Assembly (NCBI RefSeq): GCF_013705725.1
Contig: NZ_CP055481.1
Span: 3,286,001-3,350,000, forward strand
Source: Klebsiella sp. RHBSTW-00484
Lineage (GTDB): Bacteria; Pseudomonadota; Gammaproteobacteria; Enterobacterales; Enterobacteriaceae
Length of the DNA: 64,000 nucleotides
Direction: 5' to 3'
Position numbers and translations under genes: made by a program. Shown here piece by piece: positions 51,993-61,421 of this stretch. A model generated the notes under the pieces. That model was not told the origin of the DNA, did not search any database, and saw only the letters and a program-made list of their open reading frames with translations. Within the stretch, counting starts at the first letter, position 1. Each line of letters starts with the position of its first letter.

Positions 51993-52139
51993 TTTGTGCG
52001 GAACAATATGGTCAACCACTGTTGCAGCTGCCACCCTGCCCTGTTCATGGCACATAACACACAAAGGGTAAGCATGAAGGAAGGTAAGACGTTCACGATC
52101 CCATTTGCTGCTATATATAATACGGGGCTCTTTGCTCAT
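51993..52139 (-). pseudogene. Truncated phage HNH endonuclease
   Basis: The first 49 residues of an HNH endonuclease of the phage terminase-associated type (SSKWDRERLTFLHAYPLC, then VMCHEQGRV and VVDHIVPHK) are intact, with AGGATGAAAG before the ATG. After HIVPHK the sequence stops matching the family, losing the second half with the last His/Asn. The break near 51993 marks where the prophage is cut off from the chromosome. Confidence 0.82.
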
Positions 52140-52212
52140 ACTTTCATCCTGCAAAATGCATCTCAATTATGCTCGGGTCTGAATAATATATTTTCCAACC
52201 TGATTTCTTATT

Positions 52213-52243
52213 AAAACCGCCCTGACATCGGGCGGGATTTTTT
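52213..52243. terminator. Bidirectional terminator after tailspike 1
   Basis: CCGCCC and GGGCGG form a 6-bp stem with a 7-nt loop; T runs lie on both sides, suiting transcripts from either strand. Confidence 0.8.
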
Positions 52244-53735
52244 ATTGTAAATAGCCACGCACAACAAAATTACCTGTATTAGTTGCCTTAGCCTTGAATA
52301 TCAAATCAAAAGTGCTACCATCGGTTGCCACATTTCCTACGGTAAGCTGGTAGTTTCTTCCAACAGGAGGCGGTAGGGTCGTACTGTTTACATCATCTTC
52401 TCCAATTATATCTCCTTTACATTGAATGCCTATGACATTCATTGTAGCGGGACCTGTTCCCCTTGATGTAACAACAGTAACAGTAGCCCCATTTGACGTG
52501 CCAGTAGAGGTATGCCTCCAAAGAAGATTAATAGTATTAATATCATTAGAGTCCGTATTCACTCTACGTGTTGAGAAAGATAACCTAACAGGAATATTAC
52601 CAGCAACGCCTTGTGATTGGACGTGTTGTATATATCTTCTGCCACCACTAATGAGAGCATTACCCTCATTAACAAAATCGTCCAACGACTTACAATCTAT
52701 CACTCTGCGAGTAGCAGCCTGACTTGATGTCGTATTCTGTACCCCAGCAGTGAATCCTGAAAAATTACATCCGAGAGCATCAAAAGTACTTGAATTAGCA
52801 GCGCCGACCCACTGAATTGTATAGGCAGGTGATGCATCAACCATATTACCGCCAGTGTCATCGACTCCCGAAGATGTCTTAACGCCAATCATTTTGACTG
52901 TAGAAGATTCGATATAAAAATGGGCACTGTTATTTCCAGTTGCTGTTTTTCCACTTCGTCTTATATCAACATTGCTTAATGTTACATTAGCGTTAGAAAT
53001 CCTGAAGCCATAACTATATGCTCTATCGCATATTTCATTCAGAACCTGAATTGAAGTACATCCGAAGAAACTCCAGTTATTTCCCTCGTTCCACTCACAG
53101 CGGCAATTTAAAAAGGTGTTACTGTCAGCTCCGGTTTCTAAACGAACCCCATCACTCTTGTTGGCATTAATCACACAACCTATGTGGTTTCCATCAACCG
53201 TATTATAAATACCTATTGTATTTTGGTTGAACCCACAAAGTTGAAAACTACAACCAAGATATGCACCAGTTTTATTACCAACTTTGGCCCAACGATAAAA
53301 ACCACACTTAAAAAACCCTACAGTAATTTTACCTCCGGACTGAGATTCTATTGCAGGAGTACTGCGATCAACCCCATCGAAAACAATTTCCTCTGCGAAG
53401 CAACTTGTATTCCAGAAAAACATATTCGTAGAGCCGTTTTTTTTACGAATTACTGACCCAACATTATTAAAACTAGCATCACTGGTTACATTATATGGAC
53501 GCCACCCTATTTTACCTATCATTTTAACACCGAAAGGTATAACAACATCGCCAACGATATAACGTCCTTTAACCGGAGGGACGAAAATAAGACGATAACC
53601 TGAGTCAAAGGCTTGTTTGAAAGCTGCACTATGATCTACTGTCCCAGATGGGTTATCTGCTGATACTTTTTCAGCATCAGTCATATAGTCCTGAACACTA
53701 ACCATTTGATAGATATCATCAATCTCTATAGACAT
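52242..53735 (-). CDS. Beta-helix tailspike-type protein 1
   Basis: A 497-residue protein with the layout of a phage tailspike: a short N-terminus (MSIEIDDIYQMVSVQDYM), a pectate-lyase-like start (SGTVDHSAAFKQAFDSGYRL ... FVPPVKGRYIVGDVVIP), a long parallel-beta-helix middle rich in Gly, Asn and Ser, and a C-terminal cap. Such proteins bind or cut surface polysaccharides. It lacks the long N-terminal virion-binding domain of P22-type spikes. A pentanucleotide repeat lies 66-99 bp upstream of its start. Confidence 0.75.
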   Translation of the reverse strand: MSIEIDDIYQMVSVQDYMTDAEKVSADNPSGTVDHSAAFKQAFDSGYRLIFVPPVKGRYIVGDVVIPFGVKMIGKIGWRPYNVTSDASFNNVGSVIRKKNGSTNMFFWNTSCFAEEIVFDGVDRSTPAIESQSGGKITVGFFKCGFYRWAKVGNKTGAYLGCSFQLCGFNQNTIGIYNTVDGNHIGCVINANKSDGVRLETGADSNTFLNCRCEWNEGNNWSFFGCTSIQVLNEICDRAYSYGFRISNANVTLSNVDIRRSGKTATGNNSAHFYIESSTVKMIGVKTSSGVDDTGGNMVDASPAYTIQWVGAANSSTFDALGCNFSGFTAGVQNTTSSQAATRRVIDCKSLDDFVNEGNALISGGRRYIQHVQSQGVAGNIPVRLSFSTRRVNTDSNDINTINLLWRHTSTGTSNGATVTVVTSRGTGPATMNVIGIQCKGDIIGEDDVNSTTLPPPVGRNYQLTVGNVATDGSTFDLIFKAKATNTGNFVVRGYLQ

Positions 53736-53800
53736 ATCTAGTCTCCAAAGAAACCGCCCTACGGGGTGGTTATTTTAATTTTAAAAAAATGTGTCAATTA

Positions 53801-53834
53801 TGAATTGAATTGAATTGAATTGAATTGAATTGAA
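53801..53834 (-). repeat. Pentanucleotide tandem repeat (TGAAT, 6.8 units)
   Basis: Six perfect TGAAT units plus four bases lie in the gap between a hypothetical gene and the tailspike 1 start. Short tandem repeats of this purity can change length by slipped-strand mispairing, here in the probable promoter or leader region of tailspike 1. Confidence 0.9.
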
Positions 53835-53878
53835 GAGAGGATACTAACCGCAACTGTTTGCCTTTAACGCTCTTATCT

Positions 53879-54238
53879 TCAGGATTCTGTTAGTGCTGGT
53901 ATAACGCTGTCATCAGCCTGCAGAACGCTTTCCGGCAAACGGTCAACCAGAGGAGCATTCTCAAATACTTTGAGACCGTACTGCCCCACCCAGATGGTTT
54001 CATTCCCAATGCTGCCAGAAATGAAATCCATCACTTCTGCCAGCAAGTCTTTCACCTGAGCTTCTGTACCGCTACGCCAGTGGCTTTCAATCGCAACAAG
54101 AAGAGGATCGGAACCATTCGCGAGACTTTGCTTCCCCACGGAGTACGTTTTCTTTTTCGCTTTATCTGTCAGACAGTGCAGTTGCGTTTTCAGAACTGGC
54201 TCTGCAAGTGGGACTGTATCGCGAACCTCGATTGTCAT
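53879..54238 (-). CDS. Hypothetical phage protein (119 residues)
   Basis: A 119-residue, mildly acidic protein starting MTIEVRDTVPLAEPVLKTQL, with no signal peptide or membrane segment and no motif I recognise. It lies between the 101-residue hypothetical gene and tailspike 1 on the same strand. It may be an accessory of the tailspike unit. Confidence 0.55.
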   Translation of the reverse strand: MTIEVRDTVPLAEPVLKTQLHCLTDKAKKKTYSVGKQSLANGSDPLLVAIESHWRSGTEAQVKDLLAEVMDFISGSIGNETIWVGQYGLKVFENAPLVDRLPESVLQADDSVIPALTES

Positions 54239-54311
54239 CGTTGCCAGCTTATTACCTGATTCAGCATCGGTGGACGACGCGTAGTAGTTAAATCATCGCG
54301 ACTGAACATGA

Positions 54312-54584
54312 TTAATGGCTCCGGTTGCGGTTTCTGTTGCTGTTACGCTGGGGACGCGGTGCAATTTCGGCTGGTAGCAGTTCACCTTCCTGCGTTGATG
54401 GCTGAGGTAGGGGCTTAGTAACAACTGGTCTTCCTCCTTCTACCTCAAATTTCAGATGAGGCTGTTTCCCCAAAAAGTGATCAAAGCTTAACCCTGTAAA
54501 TCCAGCGTCAAGCATTGATACGCCCTCAACAACAACGGTGACGAGTTGGCCATCAACGTATTCAATTTTTAAATTATTCATCAT
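54312..54584 (-). CDS. Hypothetical phage protein (about 90 residues)
   Basis: A small protein starting MMNNLKIEYVDGQLVTVVVE, followed by a short globular stretch and a tail rich in Pro, Asn and Arg (PRPQRNSNRNRNRSH). No family recognised. AGAGAGAA precedes the two adjacent ATG codons at 54584 and 54581. The basic tail suggests nucleic-acid or surface binding. Confidence 0.5.
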   Translation of the reverse strand: MMNNLKIEYVDGQLVTVVVEGVSMLDAGFTGLSFDHFLGKQPHLKFEVEGGRPVVTKPLPQPSTQEGELLPAEIAPRPQRNSNRNRNRSH

Positions 54585-54760
54585 GTTCTCTCTGTGGCTG
54601 TTTTCATTTTGTGGCATGGCAGCGACGCAGCTCTGGCCCGAGTGGTGTAATACACGTCAAATTCATGTGAATCTTTTCTTACTATCCCCGCTTAAGGATT
54701 TTTATCGTAATATCCTCAAGCAGGGATAGATGCCAGTCCCTTAATCGTGTTCAATCAAAA

Positions 54761-56549
54761 TTACGGCACATTGGCACAAACAAGCCGCGAAATATTAAAC
54801 TCACCAAGAAATTGGCTAAATTCCATTTGTGGGTAAGCAGCAACAGCTCCGGGAGGTGCTACACGTGGAGTAACCGTCGCAGCAATATATCTTGAATTAC
54901 CTTCAGAATAATTAGGCAATGACTTGTTATCATATACTGTTCTCATGTCAGCATTGTATACAGACTTATCAATACCAATTATATTCCCATCGCTATCAAG
55001 CCAGCGAATTCTGGCCACTAATCGCATACGTCCGGTGGCGGATAGAGCCTGAATTGCAGAAAATACATGATATGAACAACCAGGCTGAACAGAGATTTTC
55101 TCACAATTTAATACAAGATTGCCGTTCAAGGAAGTGCTATTTACAGTCAACTGATTGCCTTTCCCATCATTCCGGGTAGTAATGACTCCCTCCATAGAGT
55201 TATGATATCCAGCAGAAATACTAACAAATTCATTCGCCGATAATGAAGCGCCTACAACCTCATTACTAAAATCCCATCCTCTGTTCAAAATACAATTCCG
55301 GGAGGGAACTTGTCTGAATGGGTCTTTCAGATAGTTTGAGACGGTGACTCCTGGATAATCTGTCATAAAAATATCTTCAATGTATGGAGGATACTCATGC
55401 CTTAGCTCCAAACCATTCAACAATAATTGTGTAGGGGTATTTGTTAAAGGTCGGCTAGGCGAAGCCTGATACAGCTTTACGGGCTCTCGGAAGTAACAGC
55501 GGCTGTTCAATCATAACGATGGTGTTTGATAATGCAGTATCTGGACCACCAAGGAGATATCCGTCCCATGCTTCAATGTGAGTTGAAACAATCCTTATTG
55601 ATAAATATGTAGCTGACCTACCTAACTTAATAACATCACCATTTGTGAAATCAAAGTTACACAAAGTAAAGCACATATCCATCGCGGGTGTATTGTTATA
55701 AATATGGCTCTCAATAGAATGAGATAAAACCACATTGTAAAACTTCATGGTCTCTCCAGAGTTCGTTGATGAGCTATTGGGAGATGACACGTTGATATAA
55801 TTATACTCTAAATGACAATCACTGAGCATTGTCATATAGGTATCAATAGAGCCAAAACAAACTGCGCAATTGGTATTCTTGACCGCTACATTTCTTATTT
55901 TTACATTACGACACGGCGCTTTTCCCTGTACTGTATTTCCAATAAAAATTCCGTTAGGTGACGTAGCATTCTGACCCGGTCCCGTAATGAAGATAGTCCC
56001 ACCAATTGAAGATAAGTTGTCACCCTTGTAGTGAACTGTATCGACCCCGACCACTGTATTTGTGATACTAATGACATGACCAGAAGTCACTGCGGTTGCA
56101 TTTAACTCTACATTCCCATAAGCAACTAAAGATACCCATGAAGGCATTGTAATATTTTGGGATAAATAATAACCTCCCGATTTAATTGAAATAATAGGCC
56201 TATTTTTAAAGCCATACTTACGAACATAATTATCTACGTAATTAATTGCCTGCATTAAGGGTACAGAAATATCATCTCCAGATTTAATACCTGCAAGCTC
56301 GAGATTGAGTGACATCCCTTTAATTACTCTTTTCCAACGTTTTCCTGAAGAAGTGACAATGCACAGCCAGTTATCATCAACTGTGGTTGTATCAGTCAAG
56401 TCTGAACGAAACTCCGCACAAGTATTGGTCTGCTCTGTATTCAAAAGATTAGATAGCATTTCACTGCAAATAGTAATTAACTGACTATTGGAACCAGGCT
56501 CAATGGTACGCAATGTTTCAATATCAGGGCAAAATTCTAAATTCGTCAT
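54761..56549 (-). pseudogene. Beta-helix tailspike-type gene 2, frameshifted
   Basis: The frame starting at 56549 (MTNLEFCPDIETLRTIEPGS, preceded by AGGAAAGAG) encodes a beta-helix protein that runs into a stop at 55455. The other frame (to 54761) continues with plausible sequence (REPVKLYQASPSRPLTNTP onward, then a carbohydrate-binding-like beta domain). The crossover is at about 55480-55500. Rejoined, the protein would be about 600 residues. A single-base indel most simply explains it. Confidence 0.75.
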
Positions 56550-56560
56550 ACTCTTTCCTG

Positions 56561-56974
56561 TTAAAGAGAGTTGCTTAAATTTTGACAGTTCAACTGCCAA
56601 GTTTTGTTATGAAATAGGATGTCGCGCTTGGTCTGCTTATCCATCACATTGATGTCGTGTTCGGTGAGATAGATAATCCGCACCCAGGCGCAGGCGGTAT
56701 CGACGACTTCAGGTTTTGCGGGTAAAGTTTTCGCTCAACTCGCGATCAACATCCCTATCAGAGATATGGCTAACAATTGTACATCGCTGGTCCTTTTCGT
56801 GACTTCCGTTTTACGTTCTGCTACAGCAATATTAGCAGCGACGTTCTCTTAGGTGTGCTGCCGCTCGACTTTTGCTTCCGCTTTATTGGTGTCACGCATA
56901 TGACCGAATCCAAATGCACCAGCAATAACTCCGAACACGGCAGTTACCAGGAAGATAATAAATTCATCCCCCAT
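56561..56974 (-). pseudogene. Broken i-spanin (Rz-like) gene
   Basis: The 5' part starts MGDEFIIFLVTAVFGVIAGA with one membrane helix, as in inner-membrane spanins, and continues into a charged KAEAKVERQ stretch before a TAA. Beyond it frame-shifted pieces (SDRDVDRELSENFTRK, then EVVDTACAWVRIIYLTEHDI and TKRDILFHNKTW) match the conserved C-terminus of phage spanins. At least one nonsense codon and two frameshifts inactivate it. Confidence 0.72.
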
Positions 56975-57418
56975 CCGCACCTCATGCCATAACTGTATTT
57001 TTCCGGTTAAATATTTAGATTTAACTCCAAATTCTCCAGTATGTTCCATCGAATTCAAGCTTGTATTTTTCCCCGCAGTGGAGTCCATGACTGAGTAGTA
57101 TAATTTCCGCCATTCTCAATAGAAACAAAATTACACTGGTTATATGAAGCAACAATAAATGGTGTTGATTTTCATATTTTAAGATATTACTCATAACCAG
57201 ATGAAATGCCATAATTATTTGGCAGTGTTAATACTTACCCAACAGAAGACATATTAATTCTATAACTTTTTATATTGGCGGATAGCCCCTCACTTGAAGT
57301 GATAACTTTACTAACAATAGTAGCTATAGCAATTTCATTGCTGATATTGCTCGTTGCAAGCTGAGATGATAATTATCTAATCAAAGGTTAGTACCCCCGA
57401 TAAGCGGGGGCTTAATTA
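56975..57418. other. Gap between spanin remnant and tailspike 3
   Basis: About 440 bp without a supported gene; a 63-codon minus-strand frame at 57021-57212 is not family-like. A hairpin CCCCCG/CGGGGG at 57393-57410 lies just after tailspike 3 and may end its transcript, though no T run follows. Confidence 0.4.
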
Positions 57419-58942
57419 TTAAATATCAGTTAAGGTAACTTTCTTCCACTGATTAGTAGCAACACATACAAAAAGCGTTTTAGTGTCTTTGTCAACTCTC
57501 AATTGACCAACAGACCCTACGTCGCTAGTCGTAGCTATACCTTCTCCCATTGTCGTAACAGGAGTTGCACCAACACTGATTTTTCCTGAAAAGAATCCAT
57601 CCCTGAATTTTCGAGCGCTACTACCAAGATCGACTACACTATCCTGTTTAGGTCTTAGCATTGTGTCGCCGAAAACATAACCTGTTCCAGCATTTGAAGG
57701 TGAAGAATCCAGGTTGAGATTATATGTTTTGGCTACTGTGGTGATTCTAGAACCATCATGGTCAAACCAAAAAGTTGGGATAAAATCGGTTATCCCTGAG
57801 TTATAGGCAATATGTCCAAAGTAGAATGAATTACCAGTTTGGTTATATGTTGCCAGTCCCAACGATTCAACATCAGAAGATTTGATGTGAAAAATAGATG
57901 GAAATATCCCATTTCCATTTTTATCTGCAAAATTTGGAACAAACGGCAAAAACCTAGAATTAGCTGGTAGTCTGCTCGCAGAGTTAGTCATCGGGGTATT
58001 AAGCAAGGAGGTCAAATTTTCGAAAACGAAACGACCACCAGTTTTAGTTGACTCGCTAGGGCAATCAAAAGTAAAAGGACTAATCGAATGGAATTTACCG
58101 TGAAAATCCCATCGACTTGAACCATCAGACCTAAAGATTAGGTTTGCTTCACCAGTCAGCTTTCCACCATTGTAATCGGTATTGCAATTGATGAGATCAA
58201 TCGCAATACAACCTGCCCCACCGAAAAATTGCATTTGCCAGTATTGGTTGTACAAATAACAGACACCAGTCTCACCATTGACCTGAACACCAATACCACC
58301 ATTTGGCATAACTTGGTTTTGGATGTTCTCAAAATTGTTGCCATGAAAACTTGGATCGCCGCCATTACGATAAAACTGGATATTGATTGCATTCCTGAAC
58401 AATCGACCATTTTTAAAATAGTTAAATTCTGTAAAATGCCCAAGGGCCCCTGAATTCTGAATTCGAATCCCAACCATCAGATTAACAATCAGGAACTCAT
58501 CAACATGCCCAAAGCAGACGTTATTTATTAGCAGGCCAATACCTTTATACATTGTATCAGCATGAGCATTAATGCATATGTTGCTTAATGCTTTCGATGT
58601 ATGAGTGCCCGGGGAACCGCGAAAGGAGATACAAACATCATCATCATTAGTTGCCTTGAAGATTATTTGCGATTTATTCCAGTTAGCCCCTCTTAGGCGA
58701 ATCCCCTCTCTCGTTGTTCTACCTTCACCACCGAGATTGATTTCTTTGGTCACAAGATAGTTACCAGCAGGGACATAAACCTCCTGATATCCAGCCGAAA
58801 TAGCTGCTGCAATTGCATCAATAAATGCCTGTGAATCGTCGGTTCCTTGTTTTGTAGTAGAGTTATAGTCTGCTTTAGCACCAAACTGTTGAGGTGTAAT
58901 ACAAAAGTCTGAAGCATCATTTTCTAATTGTTTAGTATCCAT
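57419..58942 (-). CDS. Beta-helix tailspike-type protein 3
   Basis: A 507-residue pectate-lyase-3-like protein. The hallmark N-terminus is ITPQQFGAKADYNSTTKQGT with DDSQAFIDAIAAA and VYVPAGNYLVTKEINL. A beta-helix body follows, and the C-terminus (VVDLGSSARKFRDGFFSGKI onward) resembles phage virion-protein tails. AAGGAG is ahead of the ATG. Probably binds or depolymerises a surface glycan; the active site cannot be named. Confidence 0.78.
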   Translation of the reverse strand: MDTKQLENDASDFCITPQQFGAKADYNSTTKQGTDDSQAFIDAIAAAISAGYQEVYVPAGNYLVTKEINLGGEGRTTREGIRLRGANWNKSQIIFKATNDDDVCISFRGSPGTHTSKALSNICINAHADTMYKGIGLLINNVCFGHVDEFLIVNLMVGIRIQNSGALGHFTEFNYFKNGRLFRNAINIQFYRNGGDPSFHGNNFENIQNQVMPNGGIGVQVNGETGVCYLYNQYWQMQFFGGAGCIAIDLINCNTDYNGGKLTGEANLIFRSDGSSRWDFHGKFHSISPFTFDCPSESTKTGGRFVFENLTSLLNTPMTNSASRLPANSRFLPFVPNFADKNGNGIFPSIFHIKSSDVESLGLATYNQTGNSFYFGHIAYNSGITDFIPTFWFDHDGSRITTVAKTYNLNLDSSPSNAGTGYVFGDTMLRPKQDSVVDLGSSARKFRDGFFSGKISVGATPVTTMGEGIATTSDVGSVGQLRVDKDTKTLFVCVATNQWKKVTLTDI

Positions 58943-58972
58943 ATGTATCTCCTTAAAACGGCTTAAAAACGA

Positions 58973-59302
58973 TTAATTCAAATCGATTACTATGGGCCTG
59001 AAGTACTTTTCAATTTTCCATACTGTCTGCCCAAATCTTTCGATTTCAAGTTCCACGCTAATGCTGCGGCGACCAAGGGATGCTGCAGCCTTCAATGTTG
59101 AACTGGATCCCATAACGAAGTCGGCCGCGAGATCACCCGGACGACTGCTGGCCTCGATAATCTGCTGCAGCATGCCAGCAGGCTTTTCGCATGGATGCTT
59201 GCTAAGGTAAAACTGAACCAGCTTATGCGTCCAGACATCGGTGTATGACACCGAGACAGAAACCGCAAAATGACGCCGGAGAGATTTATACTTCTCCAAC
59301 AA
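58973..59302 (-). pseudogene. Truncated phage DNA methyltransferase
   Basis: The last about 70 residues of an N6/N4-type DNA methyltransferase remain: HPCEKPAGMLQQIIEASSRP, then GDLAADFVMGSSSTLKAA (the AdoMet-binding FxGS motif region) and GRRSISVELE. The catalytic D/NPPY half is missing, so the gene is a 3' fragment. It sits 30 bp upstream of tailspike 3. Confidence 0.78.
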
Positions 59303-59329
59303 CTCAGAATATTTTCAATTTAAAGAATG

Positions 59330-59440
59330 TCAGGTAGCCACCAGTTGATTTTGAAGCTTCTTTAGTTCATTGAACGAATGTTTTTCCTCAGGGATATCCT
59401 GAAAAAGCCCCTGCAAATTCAGGTAATCGGCCTCAATTTG
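59330..59440 (-). pseudogene. 3' fragment of an unidentified phage gene
   Basis: About 36 codons ending in TGA read QIEADYLNLQGLFQDIPEEK then a Lys/Leu-rich helix ending QNQLVAT. It looks coding but has no start and breaks off upstream near the tailspike 4 end. Likely the neighbour that once preceded the methyltransferase gene. Confidence 0.4.
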
Positions 59441-59550
59441 GCAATTGCCACTGGCTCACACTAAACCAGTGAGACCCCTGATCTTCTTTCCGATGGAGCA
59501 GGTGTTTCTATGGTGCAAAAAAATGTATAAACTGTATCACTACGTTTCTA

Positions 59551-61215
59551 TCAATTCTTAATAAAAAGATAAGCTGGATATTTTTTGCCACCTTCAACGA
59601 CGACATGGTTTGCAGTATCGTAAAAAAGTTCATAATCAGATCCTGAAACCGTATTTTTCATTTTTGGGAATAAAGAATATGTCGTTTGATCTTGATTGAA
59701 GCGACCAAATGTACGGATATAAGAGTTGTTAGTATTGAATGTCCCTCCGGCAGTAATCGCTGCCGTATCGACAAATTGAGTACAGGTAAATCGATATGAA
59801 TTGGTTTTTGATACCAGGTCAATATCCACACACATCGTTGACGTGATAGTCCATCTGTTAGTTGCACCACGTATGCTACCATGTACACGAACTACGCAAG
59901 CAGCATCCGAAGTGTTGTTACCCGATGCCCAAAATCCCTGATATGCATCCGTAGGGTTTATCCAGATATCCCCATCAACAAGCCCATGCCAGCGAGTAGG
60001 TGCCCCTGTTGCTGCAGCCCCGCCGTTATCACTTTTAGATTGATGCCGAATGTTCAAACCTTTTATTTTATTTGTACTAGATTGGTTTTCAATATAAAGC
60101 CCATGATGCCCACAATTGCTAGTATGAACATCAAGATTAATACCAAACATGTCAGTAGACGCATTGCTAGCGAGATAAACGTAACATCCTATCCATGAAA
60201 CAGCGTCCACTATCACTCGGCCACTAATAGACGTTGATGTGTTATCAGAAAATCCCCCTCTAATATAAACACCACAGCCGTTAACTACATTTCTGGCGGT
60301 CCAGTCAACATGAACAAAGGAGTTCCCAAAAATAACGATAGAATTACTGTAGTCAAGATTCGACCACCCCTTAACTTGCACATTATTATTAAGCGATTCA
60401 ATTTCTGCAGTGCAATTTACATTTCTATAGCCAAAAACTTCGATAGAAATATTGCTTGAATTGAGAATCTTACACCCCCCGCCATATGCAAGATCTGTAG
60501 GAGTAACACGTTTTGCGGCTTGTGCTGCATACTCAACCCTGACAGCTGTTGCATAAACACCATCACAGCTGTCAATATAGACAGGAAACACTGAATTTTT
60601 GAAGATACCACCTTTAATTGTTACATCAGCACAGTTATCCAGAATAAGTCCGAAGTCCATACACTGACCAACAGCATAATTAGTCTGTCCAGTCACGCTT
60701 CCGTCAACAGTTACTAATGGCCCCAAGGGTATACCACTATCAAAGTTAGCATCTTCGATAATATAAGGACCACCACTCAATCTTAATAAAGCAGTATGAT
60801 CATCAGTATAGTATGCCCCGGAGTTCAAATTGTTATTTTTATTATTATCATTCCAGGCAGGAACGCGTCTTGTGAGTTTTGCATTATTAAATCTGAAATT
60901 ACATGCTTCAGTTCGCCGCCATTCCTGACGCTCTGTAAGTGGCATCCATGGATCTGATGCTTTTTTATTCCCGAAGGCATTGAAATAGGTTTTGCTACCG
61001 TCAAACACAAATGTACACCCAATCGGGCCAACTTCTAACATGGTTTTTATAGCAAGGTAATCATCAGTAACTCCATCACCAACGGCACCAAACATTTCAG
61101 GAGTGAAATAGGTCATCTCATCTTGCGATGCACTATATTTATTAATTCCTGCGAAAGTGTGTTCACTGACCACTTGGTTATCATAATTGTCATTACTGTT
61201 TATAATATCACTCAT
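59551..61215 (-). CDS. Beta-helix tailspike-type protein 4
   Basis: A 554-residue pectate-lyase-like protein. The N-terminus carries the tailspike hallmark YFTPEMFGAVGDGVTDDYLA; the middle has many short beta turns rich in Gly, Asn and Asp. AAAGGA precedes the ATG. The first 35 residues could be an adaptor-binding segment. It follows the endolysin gene, a place usually held by spanin genes. Substrate unknown. Confidence 0.78.
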   Translation of the reverse strand: MSDIINSNDNYDNQVVSEHTFAGINKYSASQDEMTYFTPEMFGAVGDGVTDDYLAIKTMLEVGPIGCTFVFDGSKTYFNAFGNKKASDPWMPLTERQEWRRTEACNFRFNNAKLTRRVPAWNDNNKNNNLNSGAYYTDDHTALLRLSGGPYIIEDANFDSGIPLGPLVTVDGSVTGQTNYAVGQCMDFGLILDNCADVTIKGGIFKNSVFPVYIDSCDGVYATAVRVEYAAQAAKRVTPTDLAYGGGCKILNSSNISIEVFGYRNVNCTAEIESLNNNVQVKGWSNLDYSNSIVIFGNSFVHVDWTARNVVNGCGVYIRGGFSDNTSTSISGRVIVDAVSWIGCYVYLASNASTDMFGINLDVHTSNCGHHGLYIENQSSTNKIKGLNIRHQSKSDNGGAAATGAPTRWHGLVDGDIWINPTDAYQGFWASGNNTSDAACVVRVHGSIRGATNRWTITSTMCVDIDLVSKTNSYRFTCTQFVDTAAITAGGTFNTNNSYIRTFGRFNQDQTTYSLFPKMKNTVSGSDYELFYDTANHVVVEGGKKYPAYLFIKN

Positions 61216-61421
61216 ATTAATCCTTTTATTGAAATTTTAAAGAAAAATAGAAAATCATGCATTAACTGTTACAGTTCACTTCAATCTGCGGTCATATGTT
61301 CGAGTAAACAAACAACTTATAATTAGATGTATACATTTATTTTCTCCAGGTGACAGTTACGGTACTAATTATAGTAGTAAAATAGTTGAGTTAATCGTAT
61401 TCAGAGGTTCGTCATTAAATA

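Noticed and set aside
57021..57212. 63-codon minus-strand frame near tailspike 3
   Set aside because: No ribosome-binding site and overlap with the spanin promoter side; composition not protein-like.
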